This document shows positions 1-9,828 of a stretch of 64,000 nt of DNA, in pieces; the first letter of the stretch is position 1, and each line of letters starts with the position of its first letter. Where the stretch lies: positions 62,001 to 126,000 of the forward strand of contig NZ_JMKI01000026.1 of NCBI RefSeq assembly GCF_000712295.1. Reading direction: 5' to 3'. The DNA comes from Synergistes jonesii (GTDB lineage: Bacteria > Synergistota > Synergistia > Synergistales > Synergistaceae). The translations under genes and the position numbers were made by a program. The notes under the pieces are model-generated. The model worked only from the letters and a program-made list of their open reading frames with translations. It did not search any database and was not told the DNA's origin.

Positions 1-19
1 TTCGCCGCAGGCTGCCGCC

Positions 20-1228
20 TTACGGTTTTTTCAGAGTGCATTTTACTCTCAGCGGCCCTTCGCTGTAAATATCTCTTTCGGTAACTATTTCCAGCGAAAG
101 CGCTTCTTTCGTCTGCTCTATGCTGTCTAGGACCGCGATGAATTCTCCCGTGTCCGTAGAGCCTACGTTTCCGGTGAGCGGGTCGCGCATGACTCCGTCT
201 CCGGCTGCTTTTTGATTAAGCGAGCGCAAGGCCCGGAAAACTGTCTCTTCGATTTCCTGTCGCGGCGTGCCTGGTTCAAAGGTGTGTGTATAAAGGGTTT
301 TGCCTTCGCTGTAGACGAGCGATGAGCGATGAGTCTCGATCTGGGCGCTGACCGCTTCGCCCGCGACGGCGTTGCCGAGGGCCGTCAGTCGCATCAGCCA
401 GCGTCCGGGATTGCGCGTCAGGATGCTGCGCACGGCAATTATCGAATCCTCGGTCACCTCCGGCAGCATTATCCTTTCGGCGTCCCTTATGCCGAAGCGA
501 TAGGCCAAAAGGGCGCGCGCTTCGCGGCGCAGCCTCTCGATATATTCGCCGACCTGGGCTTCTGTTATCGGCGTTCCCGTTATGACGGCCTGAGCCAGTA
601 TTTCGTCGGAGAAGGCTGCGATTCTGCCTTCACGAAGGCGCTGCAGGCCGGACTTCAGCGCCTCGGCTTCTTTTTTGAGCGAGCCGATCGACGCTTCAAG
701 CTTTTTGCTTTCGGAGAGCAGCTTTTCGTTTTCCTTTTGCAGAACCGCTTGTTCTGCGCGCGTCTTGTCGCGCATCGCCGTCATCGCCGAGAGCTTCGCG
801 CGAGTCTCTGCGAGATTTTTCGTGCCCTCTTCGAGCTGCCTTTCAACGGAGCGCAGCTCCTCTTCCTTTTCGGAGAGGTCGCCCCTGCTCTGGAAGAGGT
901 CTATCTCCATGCGCCCTATCGTCTCTTCGTTTTTCTTCAGTTCTTCGCGCGTCGACAGCAGCTGACGCTGTATGACCTGCATGCTGAATAGAGCGGTGCG
1001 CACCTGTTCGGACGCGACGCTCAGTGTGAAAATTGTCGCGAGAGCTATCCCGACGCCCGTGAAGACGGAAATTATACGCGACGTATATCTCGGACGGAGC
1101 TTTAAAAAGGTTATGCGCTTTTTGCCGAGCTTCATGCCGATGATGTCGCCGGCCCATGAGACGAGCGCGCTGACTATTATTAGAGCCCCTATCAGTACCC
1201 AGTTTATATCGTGAAATATCTCGAACAA
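20..1228 (-). CDS. DUF3084 domain membrane protein with coiled coil
   Basis: A 402-residue protein of the DUF3084 family, whose function is not established. Two N-terminal hydrophobic segments (about residues 10-28 and 50-72) are followed by a long heptad-rich coiled coil (about 75-205, many Glu/Lys/Arg/Leu) and a C-terminal domain predicted to lie outside the membrane. The start is a TTG preceded by GAGGTAG on the minus strand; a TATAAT-like hexamer (reverse complement at 1282-1287) lies a little further upstream. It is transcribed alone, divergently from nothing in view, and its stop is 19 bases from the window edge. Family assignment rests on the typical membrane-coil-globular architecture and length. 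Confidence 0.82.
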   Translation of the reverse strand: MFEIFHDINWVLIGALIIVSALVSWAGDIIGMKLGKKRITFLKLRPRYTSRIISVFTGVGIALATIFTLSVASEQVRTALFSMQVIQRQLLSTREELKKNEETIGRMEIDLFQSRGDLSEKEEELRSVERQLEEGTKNLAETRAKLSAMTAMRDKTRAEQAVLQKENEKLLSESKKLEASIGSLKKEAEALKSGLQRLREGRIAAFSDEILAQAVITGTPITEAQVGEYIERLRREARALLAYRFGIRDAERIMLPEVTEDSIIAVRSILTRNPGRWLMRLTALGNAVAGEAVSAQIETHRSSLVYSEGKTLYTHTFEPGTPRQEIEETVFRALRSLNQKAAGDGVMRDPLTGNVGSTDTGEFIAVLDSIEQTKEALSLEIVTERDIYSEGPLRVKCTLKKP

Positions 1229-1347
1229 TTAGCTACCTCGCAACAAAATAATTTGCGTAACCGAAAAATATTTCTGTTTCTATTATAACAGAGAAAGGGC
1301 GCAAAGAAGCGCGCGGAAAAGATGCTGAGCGCGCCGTTTTGTCGTGT

Positions 1348-2561
<1,214 letters not shown>

Positions 2562-2565
<4 letters not shown>

Positions 2566-3296
2566 GCGGCCCCGCCTCCTTCGGCGCGCCGCGCCTGCGT
2601 AAGCGTACGCCTTCTGTCGTTTACCTCGTCCTTTATTATCACTCCGTCGCGGAAGTGAAGTATGCGCTTCGCATACTGCGCGACGTCCGGTTCGTGGGTG
2701 ACGAGTATTATCGTCATGCCCTCGTCGTTGAGGCGGCAGAAGAGCGCCATTATTTCGTCGCTCGTCTTTGAATCGAGGTTGCCGGTGGGCTCGTCGGCCA
2801 TCAATATCTCGGCGCGGTTCACTATCCCGCGCGCGATCGCCACGCGCTGCTGCTGCCCGCCTGAAAGCTGCGTAGGCTCGTGATATATGCGCTCCGAGAG
2901 GCCCATCTCGATCAACGCCTCTTTCGCCTTCTCGTGGCGTTCTTTTCTCGGCACGCCCGCGTAGAGCAGAGGAAGCTCGACGTTTTCCAGAGCGGTCGTC
3001 TTCGAGAGCAGGTTGAAGCCCTGAAAGACGAAGCCGATCATGCTGTTCCTCATATGGGCGAGTTCGTCTCCGTCCATATCCTCGACGCTCTGGCCTCCGA
3101 GATAGTACTCGCCCGACGTCGGCCGGTCCAGGCAGCCGAGTATATTCATCGTGGTGGATTTGCCGGAGCCAGACGGCCCCATCATAGCAACGAACTCTCC
3201 GCGCTCGACGCTGAGGTTGACGCCGTGAAGGATTTCGACCTCGTCGCCGCCGAGCCGGAAGCTTTTTCTTATATCCTTAAGCTCAACTAGCGGCAT
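2562..3296 (-). CDS. ABC transporter ATP-binding protein, MacB/LolD type
   Basis: A 244-residue ATPase with all canonical motifs: Walker A GPSGSGKST (about residue 39), signature LSGGQQQR (about 143), Walker B followed by DEPTGNLD, and an H-loop THE. The lengths and sequence style match the LolD/MacB/YknY branch that pairs with FtsX-type permeases. It lies between the adaptor gene (one-base gap) and the permease gene (four-base overlap), so the three are probably translated together. It should power the MacA-TolC pump of this operon from the cytoplasmic side. Confidence 0.93.
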
Positions 3297-3297
3297 T

Positions 3298-4494
3298 TTA
3301 TTTTCCCTCTTTCGGCACGATTATGCCGGTAATGACATTTTCACCTTCGCCGACGCCCGAGAGTATTTCGGTGTTCTGTCCGTCTGTGATGCCCTTTTCT
3401 ACTTCCACCTTGACCGGCTTTTTCTTTTCGAGCCGGTAGACCGCCGGCTGCGTGACCTCCGCCACGGTCTGTTTGTGATCGCCCGGGCCGGGCATCCCTC
3501 TATCCGAGGCCTCTTTATTGTCTGAGGGCTTGAAGCGGAACGCGCTGTTGGGTACGGTGAGGACACCTTTGCGGCTTTCGAGTATCAGCGATACGTTCGC
3601 CGTCATGCCGGGCAGAAGCTTGCCGTCTGGGTTTGAGAGCTTGACAACGACCGTGTAGGTGACGACGTTGTCGTTAGTCTCAGGCGAGAGGCGCACCTGC
3701 GTCACTTTGCCCGCGAATTTTTCGTTAGGGTAGGTGTCGACGTTGAAGGTAGCTTCCTGTCCTTCGCGGACGCCGCCTATGTCGGCTTCGTCGACATTGA
3801 CTTCGACCTGCATCTGCGTCAGGTCGCGCGCTATCTCGGCGATGGAGGGCGTCTGGTAGCTTGCCGCCACGGTCTGTCCCTCTTCGACGTTCTTAGCTAC
3901 GACGACGCCGTCGACGGGCGAATATATTTTCGTATAATTAAGGTTTATGCGAGACTTCCGCAGTGCGGCGGCCGATTGGGAGACCTTTGCCTCAGCCGCC
4001 GTCAGGCTTGCCTTGGCCTTGAGCCACGCGCTCGTGTCGGCGTCGACGTCGCTCTTGGCTATCAAGTCGCGCCTTGCGAGTTCCTGAGTGCGCACGAGGT
4101 TTTTCGCCGCGACGTCGAGCTCCGCCTTCACATTCGCTACGTCGGCGCGCGCCGACGCAAGCGCCGCTTCATACTGCGCGACCTCCGCCGCCTGCGTGTC
4201 GGAATCCATCAGCGCTATCAGCTGTCCCTGCTTAACACGGCTGTTGTAATCGAAGTATAATTCCTTGATGGTGCCGGATATCTGGGTGCCGACGTCGACG
4301 GTCTCGACCGGGTTGAGCGTCCCCGTCGCCTGTATCGTAGACAAAATGTCTCCGCGCGTTACCGGAGAGGTTTTATACTGTATCTCCGTTTTGCCTGACG
4401 ATATGTAATAGTAGCCGCCCGCCGCGGCGGCAATAACGAAAAGCGCCGCCGTGAGCTTCAGCGCTCTGTTTTTTTTCGTCTTACCGTTCCCCAT
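3298..4494 (-). CDS. periplasmic adaptor (MacA-like membrane fusion protein)
   Basis: A 398-residue membrane fusion protein. Residues 10-30 form an N-terminal anchor; then come the split biotinyl-lipoyl domain (GTLNPVETVDVGTQISG near residue 57 and SPVDGVVVAKNVEEGQTV near 190), an alpha-helical hairpin rich in Ala and Lys between them, a beta-barrel and a C-terminal membrane-proximal domain. Such proteins bridge an inner-membrane transporter and an outer-membrane TolC channel. The start overlaps the end of the tolC-type gene by 14 bases and the stop is one base before the ATPase start, consistent with a tightly coupled operon. Confidence 0.92.
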   Translation of the reverse strand: MGNGKTKKNRALKLTAALFVIAAAAGGYYYISSGKTEIQYKTSPVTRGDILSTIQATGTLNPVETVDVGTQISGTIKELYFDYNSRVKQGQLIALMDSDTQAAEVAQYEAALASARADVANVKAELDVAAKNLVRTQELARRDLIAKSDVDADTSAWLKAKASLTAAEAKVSQSAAALRKSRINLNYTKIYSPVDGVVVAKNVEEGQTVAASYQTPSIAEIARDLTQMQVEVNVDEADIGGVREGQEATFNVDTYPNEKFAGKVTQVRLSPETNDNVVTYTVVVKLSNPDGKLLPGMTANVSLILESRKGVLTVPNSAFRFKPSDNKEASDRGMPGPGDHKQTVAEVTQPAVYRLEKKKPVKVEVEKGITDGQNTEILSGVGEGENVITGIIVPKEGK

Positions 4495-5752
4495 AATTCA
4501 ATCCTCCAATTGCTTTTTCAAGATCAAGCCGCGCGGCTTTGCAGTCATACAGCGCGAGCACTCTCTTTGCCGACGCCGACGCATAGCTGTCGACCGCGTC
4601 GGATATTTCCAGGTTGTCTCCTACGCCGGCCGCGTAGCGGCCTTCGGCGAGGTCGAGAGTCGCCTTGGCCGAGCGCTCGGCTTCCGTCGATGAGGCCAGC
4701 GATTCTTTTGCTTCGCGCAGAGCTTCCCAGGCCTCGCGCACCTCGAGCGCGACGCTGTTCGAAAGGCTCCTAAGCTCGGCCTGAGCCGTTCTAAGCTCCG
4801 CCTCCGCCTGTTCTATATTGCTCTTCGTAAGGCCTCCGTCGGTGATGGGCACGGAGAGGGATATCTTCGTGCTCCATTCGCCGTCTTCGAAGGGAGAGGA
4901 AGCGCCCAGGCCGTAGCCGGCCGACGCCGAGAGCGACGGGGAAAGGCCCTTCATCTGCACTGTGAGGTTCGTCTTGGCGTATTCGACGCGCTTTTGCTTC
5001 GCGGCGAGCTCGGGGCGCCCCTGCTGAGCCCTTTTCGCCGCCTCTTCGAGCGACATGTCCCACTCCTGGTAGTCGAGAAGGTCTTCGACGGCGCCTATTT
5101 CGCGCATCGGCTCGCCCATCGCGTTCGCAAGCTCGGCGCGGAACTTGGCCATCGAGGCCTGCGTCTGCACGACGGCGAGCTTCGACGACGCGAGATCCGC
5201 CTCGGCCTTCGTCACTTCGATCTTGGCCTTTGTGCCGACTTCATAATACGAGCGCGCCCATTTCAAGCGCTTCTCAAAGTTGTCACAGCGCGTCTGTGCG
5301 ACCTGGTTTTCGCGCGTCGCGCGGTTCAATCCGTAATAAGCCAGACAGACGTTCCGCACTACCGTATCGCGCTGGGCCAGCAGATCGGCTTCAGCCGCCT
5401 CCGTCGAGAGCTTGGCGCCCGCGACCCTCGCCTCACGCCGCCCCCAGTCGCTTATCGACTGTTCGGCGCTGACGTTGGTGGAGTAAGAGCCGTCGTTGTT
5501 TTCGTTCGTCAACCCCGTGCCGCGTCTCGTGTAGCTTGTGCCGGCCGATAGCTGAAGCCGCCCCGTAGACGCGGCCTTTCCTATGGCGGCGCGCTGCGCC
5601 GCGATCTTTTCGCCGTATGCCGTGAGATCGGGATTTTTGCTCATGGCTTCCGCCAGGCATTCGCTGAGCATCAGAGTCTCGGCCCAGGCTGCGCCGGCAA
5701 AGAGAGCCGCTATCGCGAAAGCCGCCGGCCACTTAAAAATTTTGATTTTCAT
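4481..5752 (-). CDS. TolC-family outer-membrane efflux protein
   Basis: A 423-residue TolC-family protein with a clear signal peptide (basic start, hydrophobic core, cleavage expected after GAAWA near residue 24). Two outer-membrane-factor repeats are visible as long amphipathic helices rich in Ala, Glu and Lys interrupted by short strands (for example TGLTNENNDGSYSTNVSAEQ near residue 75 and the SASAGYGLG segment near 275). It forms a trimeric channel through the outer membrane and periplasm. Its presence is the strongest sign in the window that the host is diderm. The start ATG follows AAGGGGAG. It sits between the kinase and adaptor genes. Confidence 0.92.
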   Translation of the reverse strand: MKIKIFKWPAAFAIAALFAGAAWAETLMLSECLAEAMSKNPDLTAYGEKIAAQRAAIGKAASTGRLQLSAGTSYTRRGTGLTNENNDGSYSTNVSAEQSISDWGRREARVAGAKLSTEAAEADLLAQRDTVVRNVCLAYYGLNRATRENQVAQTRCDNFEKRLKWARSYYEVGTKAKIEVTKAEADLASSKLAVVQTQASMAKFRAELANAMGEPMREIGAVEDLLDYQEWDMSLEEAAKRAQQGRPELAAKQKRVEYAKTNLTVQMKGLSPSLSASAGYGLGASSPFEDGEWSTKISLSVPITDGGLTKSNIEQAEAELRTAQAELRSLSNSVALEVREAWEALREAKESLASSTEAERSAKATLDLAEGRYAAGVGDNLEISDAVDSYASASAKRVLALYDCKAARLDLEKAIGGLNYGER

Positions 5753-5765
5753 GGAGCACTCCCCT

Positions 5766-7154
5766 TTATTCGATATCCTTGCGCGGTACTTTCAGCGTGA
5801 AGCGGCTTCCTTCGCCGGCTTTGCTTTTTACCGATATAGTCCCGCCGTGCGCGTCGATTATCGCCTTCACTATCGCGAGCCCTATCCCGAGACCGCCGCT
5901 CGCTCTCGCGCGGGACACGTCGGTTCTGTAAAATCTTTCGAATATATACGGCAGGTCCTTATCTGAAATCCCGATGCCGCTGTCTTGCACCTCGACCGTG
6001 AAATCTCCGCCCTCCTTCTTCATCGTGACGGAGACCTCGCCGCCCGCGTCGGTATAGCGCAGCGCGTTTGATAGAAGATTCTCTATCGCCTGGCGGATCT
6101 TTCCGGCGTCGACGACCGCGGCTACGTCGACCTCTACCTCGCGCTTCAGCGTCACTCCCTTGTTTTTGTAAAGAGGGTCGAAGACGAGCGCGGCCTTTTC
6201 TATGATCTGAGAGACGTCGACCTTTTCGAGCGCGAGAGCATGTCCGGCGCTTTCTATGCTCGTCAGCCTTTCGACCTCCTTGATAAGCTGTGAAAGGCGG
6301 TCGACTTCGCTGACGGTAAGGCGTATCCTCTCCGGAGTCGGCTGCCATACGCCGTCCTCTATCGCTTCGAGGTGAGATTTTATTATCGTCACCGGGTTGC
6401 GCAGCTCGTGGGCCACGTCGCTCAGCAGCCTGCGGCGAAGTTTTTCCTGCGCTTCGAGCGTGCTGCCGAGGCGGTCGACGCTATCGATGAGGATCGATAA
6501 TTCCGTTATGTCGGATTCCATCTTGTCTTCTATCTGATAGTTTCCGCGGCTGATCTGTTGTGCGCGCTTCGCCGCGTTGAGCACCGGGCGGCTTATCCTG
6601 AAAGCCATGAAGAAGGCTATCGCGCCGGCCGTCACGAGCATGAAGGCCACCGCGTAGTACATGATGCGGTTGAACTTTCTGAGGAAGGCTCCCTCGGGGC
6701 TGAAATTGAATGGGACGCATAAGAAGCGCAGCCCGCCGACGCGGCGGCCGTCGATCAGTATGTCGCGGTTGCTGACGATCAGCTCTTCTTTTAGAATCTC
6801 CGGTTCATTCTCTTTGCTTTTGCCGCGTCTCTTTTCGCGCTTCGACATCCTGCTGTAGGTGCGCACCTCGCCGCCGTCTTCGTCGGTAAGCTGCACAGTG
6901 ACCATCGGCCAGCGCAGGAAATCCGCGTCCATCGGCAGAAGCGCGCAGATGTCCCATGAGCCGCTCTGAACATACAGCGCCGCGAATAGCTCCGCGATCT
7001 CAGATTCGTTTTCGCGCAGCCTTTCGGACGCGAAATTTCTGAACTGCATGTCGAGCAGCTCGGAAATAGCCGTCGGTATAATCAGCATACAGACGATGAC
7101 GATCACCATATACTGGAATATCAGCTGCGTCCGCAGCGAGCGCTTCACGCTCAT
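5766..7154 (-). CDS. sensor histidine kinase with HAMP domain
   Basis: A 462-residue transmembrane kinase. Helices at about residues 10-32 and 166-188 flank a periplasmic sensor region of roughly 130 residues; a HAMP segment follows. The phosphoacceptor His is in the DVAHELRNP motif (about residue 250), and the ATP-binding domain shows the N box (ENLLSNALRYT), DSGIGI, the FERFYR segment and GGLGIGLAI. It should phosphorylate the regulator encoded just upstream, whose stop codon overlaps this ATG. The genes downstream encode an efflux pump, so the pair probably controls pump expression in response to an envelope or drug signal (inference). Confidence 0.93.
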   Translation of the reverse strand: MSVKRSLRTQLIFQYMVIVIVCMLIIPTAISELLDMQFRNFASERLRENESEIAELFAALYVQSGSWDICALLPMDADFLRWPMVTVQLTDEDGGEVRTYSRMSKREKRRGKSKENEPEILKEELIVSNRDILIDGRRVGGLRFLCVPFNFSPEGAFLRKFNRIMYYAVAFMLVTAGAIAFFMAFRISRPVLNAAKRAQQISRGNYQIEDKMESDITELSILIDSVDRLGSTLEAQEKLRRRLLSDVAHELRNPVTIIKSHLEAIEDGVWQPTPERIRLTVSEVDRLSQLIKEVERLTSIESAGHALALEKVDVSQIIEKAALVFDPLYKNKGVTLKREVEVDVAAVVDAGKIRQAIENLLSNALRYTDAGGEVSVTMKKEGGDFTVEVQDSGIGISDKDLPYIFERFYRTDVSRARASGGLGIGLAIVKAIIDAHGGTISVKSKAGEGSRFTLKVPRKDIE

Positions 7155-7837
7155 TTCGAGACGTCCGAAATTTTATATCCGAAGCCGTGCACCGTGCGGA
7201 TGTATCCGTTGTCGTGCTCCGCGTCGCAGAGCTTCTTTCTGATATTTTTTATATAGCTGTCTATCGATCTCTCGAAGCCCTCGTACTCGTAGCCGAGCGC
7301 GTAGGTGATGAGGTCGTCGCGGCTCCACGTTTTTTCAGGGCGCGAAGCCATCTTCGAGAGAATCATGAATTCATTGCGCGTCAGCGATATTTCCTCGCCG
7401 TTCTTCTTAACGGTGAAATTCTGCGGGTCGATCACGAGAGAGCTGCCGACCTTGATGAGACCGGTCGACGCGCCCTCCTCGCCGCCCCTCCTTAGATTCG
7501 CTCGGATGCGTGCCATCAGGATCCTCGGCGAGAAGGGCTTTACGATATAATCGTCGGCGCCGGCGTCGAGCCCCGCGACGATGTCGTCCTCGCCGCTCTT
7601 TGCAGTCACCATGATTATCGGCGCGTTCGATTTGCGGCGAATCTCCGTGCAGACGTCGGCGCCGGCCATGCCCGGCAGCATCAGGTCGAGCAGCACAAGG
7701 TCGAAATTGCCCGAATTGAACATCGCGAGCCCCGTCACGCCGTCCCCCGCAATCTCGGCGCTGTGCCCGTCGCGCTCGATATACGCCTTCTCGACCTCGG
7801 CTATCGCGCGTTCATCCTCTATTATCAAAATATTCAT
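7151..7837 (-). CDS. response regulator, OmpR/PhoB type
   Basis: A two-domain regulator: receiver domain (acidic pair EDE near residue 9, phosphoacceptor Asp in DLVLLDLMLPG near residue 52, Lys in YIVKPF) followed by a winged-helix DNA-binding domain (LTRNEFMILS and the SIDSYIKNIRKKL recognition region) ending in a typical VHGFGYK. I chose ATG at 7837 giving MNILIIEDE; an upstream in-frame TTG at 7843 has better spacing to AGGAAAG and is an alternative. It is the first gene of the six-gene efflux operon and probably regulates the operon itself. Confidence 0.93.
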   Translation of the reverse strand: MNILIIEDERAIAEVEKAYIERDGHSAEIAGDGVTGLAMFNSGNFDLVLLDLMLPGMAGADVCTEIRRKSNAPIIMVTAKSGEDDIVAGLDAGADDYIVKPFSPRILMARIRANLRRGGEEGASTGLIKVGSSLVIDPQNFTVKKNGEEISLTRNEFMILSKMASRPEKTWSRDDLITYALGYEYEGFERSIDSYIKNIRKKLCDAEHDNGYIRTVHGFGYKISDVSK

Positions 7838-7906
7838 CTCCAACCGCCGCTTTCCTCATTAATTTCGTCAATTATATTCCAAATGCGCGAAGCGCTCTCA
7901 TTATCC

Positions 7907-7937
7907 AGGCCGAAAACTGCAGCGATGTTTTCGGCCT
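7907..7937. repeat. 11-bp inverted repeat upstream of the two-component operon
   Basis: AGGCCGAAAAC at 7907-7917 is exactly complementary to GTTTTCGGCCT at 7927-7937 with a 9-base spacer. It lies about 65 bases upstream of the response regulator start, inside a gene-free stretch of about 370 bases (7838-8206) in which I see no other coding signal. It may be an operator for the regulator or the remains of a terminator; no T-run follows on either strand. Confidence 0.6.
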
Positions 7938-8163
7938 CCTGTTGGGTTTATGGAAGAAGCGGCGCCAAAGGAGCGTAAGCCGTATCTTCTTCGCACCGTC
8001 AAAGCTGCCCGATGCGTTACGTAAAGGATATCAGGCGGCTGTGAATATTCTATGAACTAAATATGTGAATTTTATGACGGGATGATAAAATTTTCACTAT
8101 AAGGCGACGGGACGAAATTTCGAAGCGCCTCCGGCGAAGGGGAGTGCAATTTTCGTGTTTTTC

Positions 8164-8192
8164 TTGACACTCAGAGCGTTGATTGCTATACT
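8164..8192 (+). promoter_or_regulatory. promoter of the tRNA-Cys gene
   Basis: TTGACA at 8164-8169 and TATACT at 8187-8192 are separated by 17 bases, and the tRNA begins 15 bases after the -10 box. Consensus fit and position make this a convincing sigma-70 promoter. Confidence 0.82.
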
Positions 8193-8206
8193 TCTCCCTG
8201 TTGTAC

Positions 8207-8280
8207 GGCGGCATAGCCAAGTGGTAAGGCAAGGGACTGCAAATCCCCCATCCCCAGTTCGAGTCTGGGTGCCGCCTCCA
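8207..8280 (+). tRNA. tRNA-Cys (GCA anticodon)
   Basis: A 74-base cloverleaf: acceptor arms GGCGGCA (8207-8213) and TGCCGCC (8270-8276) pair perfectly, the D arm contains GTGGTAAGGC, the anticodon loop CTGCAAA carries GCA, and the T arm contains the GTTCGAGTC sequence. Discriminator T and an encoded CCA complete the gene. Confidence 0.97.
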
Positions 8281-8300
8281 CAGTTAAATTTCGTTAAACT

Positions 8301-8335
8301 GAAACCCCGCCGTATGTCACAGAGGGGGTTTTTTG
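8301..8335 (+). terminator. terminator after tRNA-Cys
   Basis: AACCCC (8303-8308) pairs with GGGGGTT (8324-8330) and is followed by a run of T. It lies about 25 bases after the tRNA CCA end. Confidence 0.6.
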
Positions 8336-8498
8336 ATTCTCTTCGCGCGCCCGACGTAGCATCAGCGGCTTAAATGCCGGGAGTTGCGTCTCTCGGCTGT
8401 TCGGTGACGACGACGTTTCCTCGCCTGCCCCAAATCGGCCGTTACCCTTCGCTATCCTTATACCCCTTGCGTAGACGTGAAGAATAACTTATCCGCAC

Positions 8499-8528
8499 TT
8501 GAACGATTCCGCACGTTTCCGTTATACT
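8499..8528 (+). promoter_or_regulatory. promoter upstream of the acetyltransferase-like gene
   Basis: TTGAAC at 8499-8504 and TATACT at 8523-8528 with an 18-base spacer, about 30 bases upstream of the next start codon. Confidence 0.55.
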
Positions 8529-8559
8529 TTTTCCTGTATTTTTATTGAGATAAGGGGGA

Positions 8560-9306
8560 ATGCGTTTGAATCTATTCAAAGAGAACAACTCTCTCAAGAT
8601 ATTTATCAGACGTCACCGCGCGGACGGCGCGGCGCAGATCGAAAAATGTGAACTTTGCAGGCTTGGACCGAAGGATATTGAAGATACGGCAACTCTTCAC
8701 AACAAAGTCGCGAACGGGCTTTCGCATGAAATATTCGTACCAAGTCCATATGAGGAAATAGAGCGCTTCCTCGGAGGCGAAGGTCTGGCCGTCGGCATAC
8801 GCAGCGGGGACAAACTTGTAGCGGCGCGGACGGTGAAGATGAGCTGCGCGTGGGCGAACGAGGCCGCCGAGGAATACGAGATGGATTTCGGCGCCGACGA
8901 GTTTCCGGCCGTCACCGGCTTCTGCGTCGTCGACTGGGCGTATCGCGGCAACAACGTACAGTATCTGACGCAGTACCTTGTCGAGGACATTGTTTCGAGA
9001 GAACACACTTCGCTCGTGACGACCGTCTCGCCGAAGAACATTTTCAGCTTGAACAACATCCTTGTCTGTAATTTCAGAATCATCGGGCTTAAAGCGGTCT
9101 ACGGCGGCTATCTGCGCTACGTACTTAAAAAAGATTTCAGGCCGTCGCTGCTGCCTATCTGGACGCACGGGCACAGGCAGATTAACATCAGGGACAAGGC
9201 GGCGCAGATAGAAGCGATAGCGGAGGGATACGCCGGTTATAAACTCGTACGCAAACACACGAGCGGCTTTCATATACTATATGCGAAGGTGGCGGCGGAA
9301 GCATAA
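8560..9306 (+). CDS. GNAT-like acetyltransferase, function unknown
   Basis: A 248-residue soluble protein. Residues about 35-200 look like an acyl-CoA N-acyltransferase (GNAT) fold: alternating helices and strands, a central strand FCVVDWAYRGNNVQYLTQYL resembling the region before the acetyl-CoA loop, and a later LNNILVCNFRIIGLK. No classic Q/RxxGxG/A loop is obvious, so the assignment is tentative. The listed ATG is only one base from AAGGGGGA; an in-frame TTG at 8566 is better spaced and may be the real start. It is a single gene between tRNA-Cys and the Trp T-box; nothing in context tells its substrate. Confidence 0.6.
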   Translation: MRLNLFKENNSLKIFIRRHRADGAAQIEKCELCRLGPKDIEDTATLHNKVANGLSHEIFVPSPYEEIERFLGGEGLAVGIRSGDKLVAARTVKMSCAWANEAAEEYEMDFGADEFPAVTGFCVVDWAYRGNNVQYLTQYLVEDIVSREHTSLVTTVSPKNIFSLNNILVCNFRIIGLKAVYGGYLRYVLKKDFRPSLLPIWTHGHRQINIRDKAAQIEAIAEGYAGYKLVRKHTSGFHILYAKVAAEA

Positions 9307-9466
9307 AAGTTTTGCCCGTTTTGACCGGAGGCATCCAAAAAATCTTTCTGCGGCGTGGATTCTGACGCGATATAATTCTCTGAGAGAAAAAACATTTACA
9401 AAGCGTTAAAAACTGCCCGATTATCATTTTTGTCGCAGCGCGAAATAAAAATTTTTAAATCAGGGG

Positions 9467-9495
9467 TTGACAAACTCAAAGAGCTGCTGTATCCT
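9467..9495 (+). promoter_or_regulatory. promoter of the tryptophan T-box operon
   Basis: TTGACA (9467-9472), a 17-base spacer and TATCCT (9490-9495) precede the T-box leader. Confidence 0.7.
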
Positions 9496-9540
9496 CTCGC
9501 ACAAGTTGAATATCAAAACCGATGAGGCGGAGATAAAGTT

Positions 9541-9789
9541 TCCGGATGCGCCTTACAGAGAGCGGGGTTGCTGAGAAACCGCGGGAGATGCTGGGAGACA
9601 AATGGACCGCCGAGGGTGCGCGGAAAAGGGGTATCCTGAGTATGGCGCAACGCAGGCGCAGCGTGAAAGGCGCGGGAGCGTGATAGCGCTCTTCGAGCGG
9701 GCCGTTTGTGCGGCCAATGAGGGTGGCACCGCAGATAAGTGAAAATCTGTCCTTCGATATGAGCGATTCATATCGAAGGACAGTTTTTT
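9541..9789 (+). promoter_or_regulatory. T-box riboswitch, tryptophan specific
   Basis: Stem I shows the AGAGA kink-turn strand (9557-9561) followed by GCGG, which pairs with CCGC (9607-9610) before CGAG. Just 5' of CCGC, in the position of the specifier loop, is AAUGGA, giving a UGG (Trp) specifier at 9603-9605. The T-box itself, AATGAGGGTGGCACCGC, is at 9716-9732; the base after UGG is C, which would pair with a G discriminator, as tRNA-Trp has in bacteria. A strong terminator follows. Uncharged tRNA-Trp binding should stabilise the antiterminator and switch on the transporter operon downstream. Confidence 0.93.
9747..9789 (+). terminator. T-box regulated terminator
   Basis: CTGTCCTTCGATATGA (9747-9762) pairs perfectly with TCATATCGAAGGACAG (9768-9783) around a 5-base loop and is followed by six T. 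This is the terminator that the T-box antiterminator must outcompete. Confidence 0.93.
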
Positions 9790-9828
9790 ATAGACAGAAG
9801 CCAGAACAGACAAGATCAGAAAGGACAG

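Noticed and set aside
329-991. Plus-strand 220-codon open frame opposite the DUF3084 gene.
   Set aside because: Low-quality composition and full overlap with a well supported gene; a shadow frame.
9601-9660. GGU/GUA codons near 9630 as the T-box specifier (Gly or Val).
   Set aside because: They do not fit the stem pairing; UGG at 9603-9605 lies next to CCGC that pairs with GCGG after AGAGA, and the transporter type agrees with Trp.
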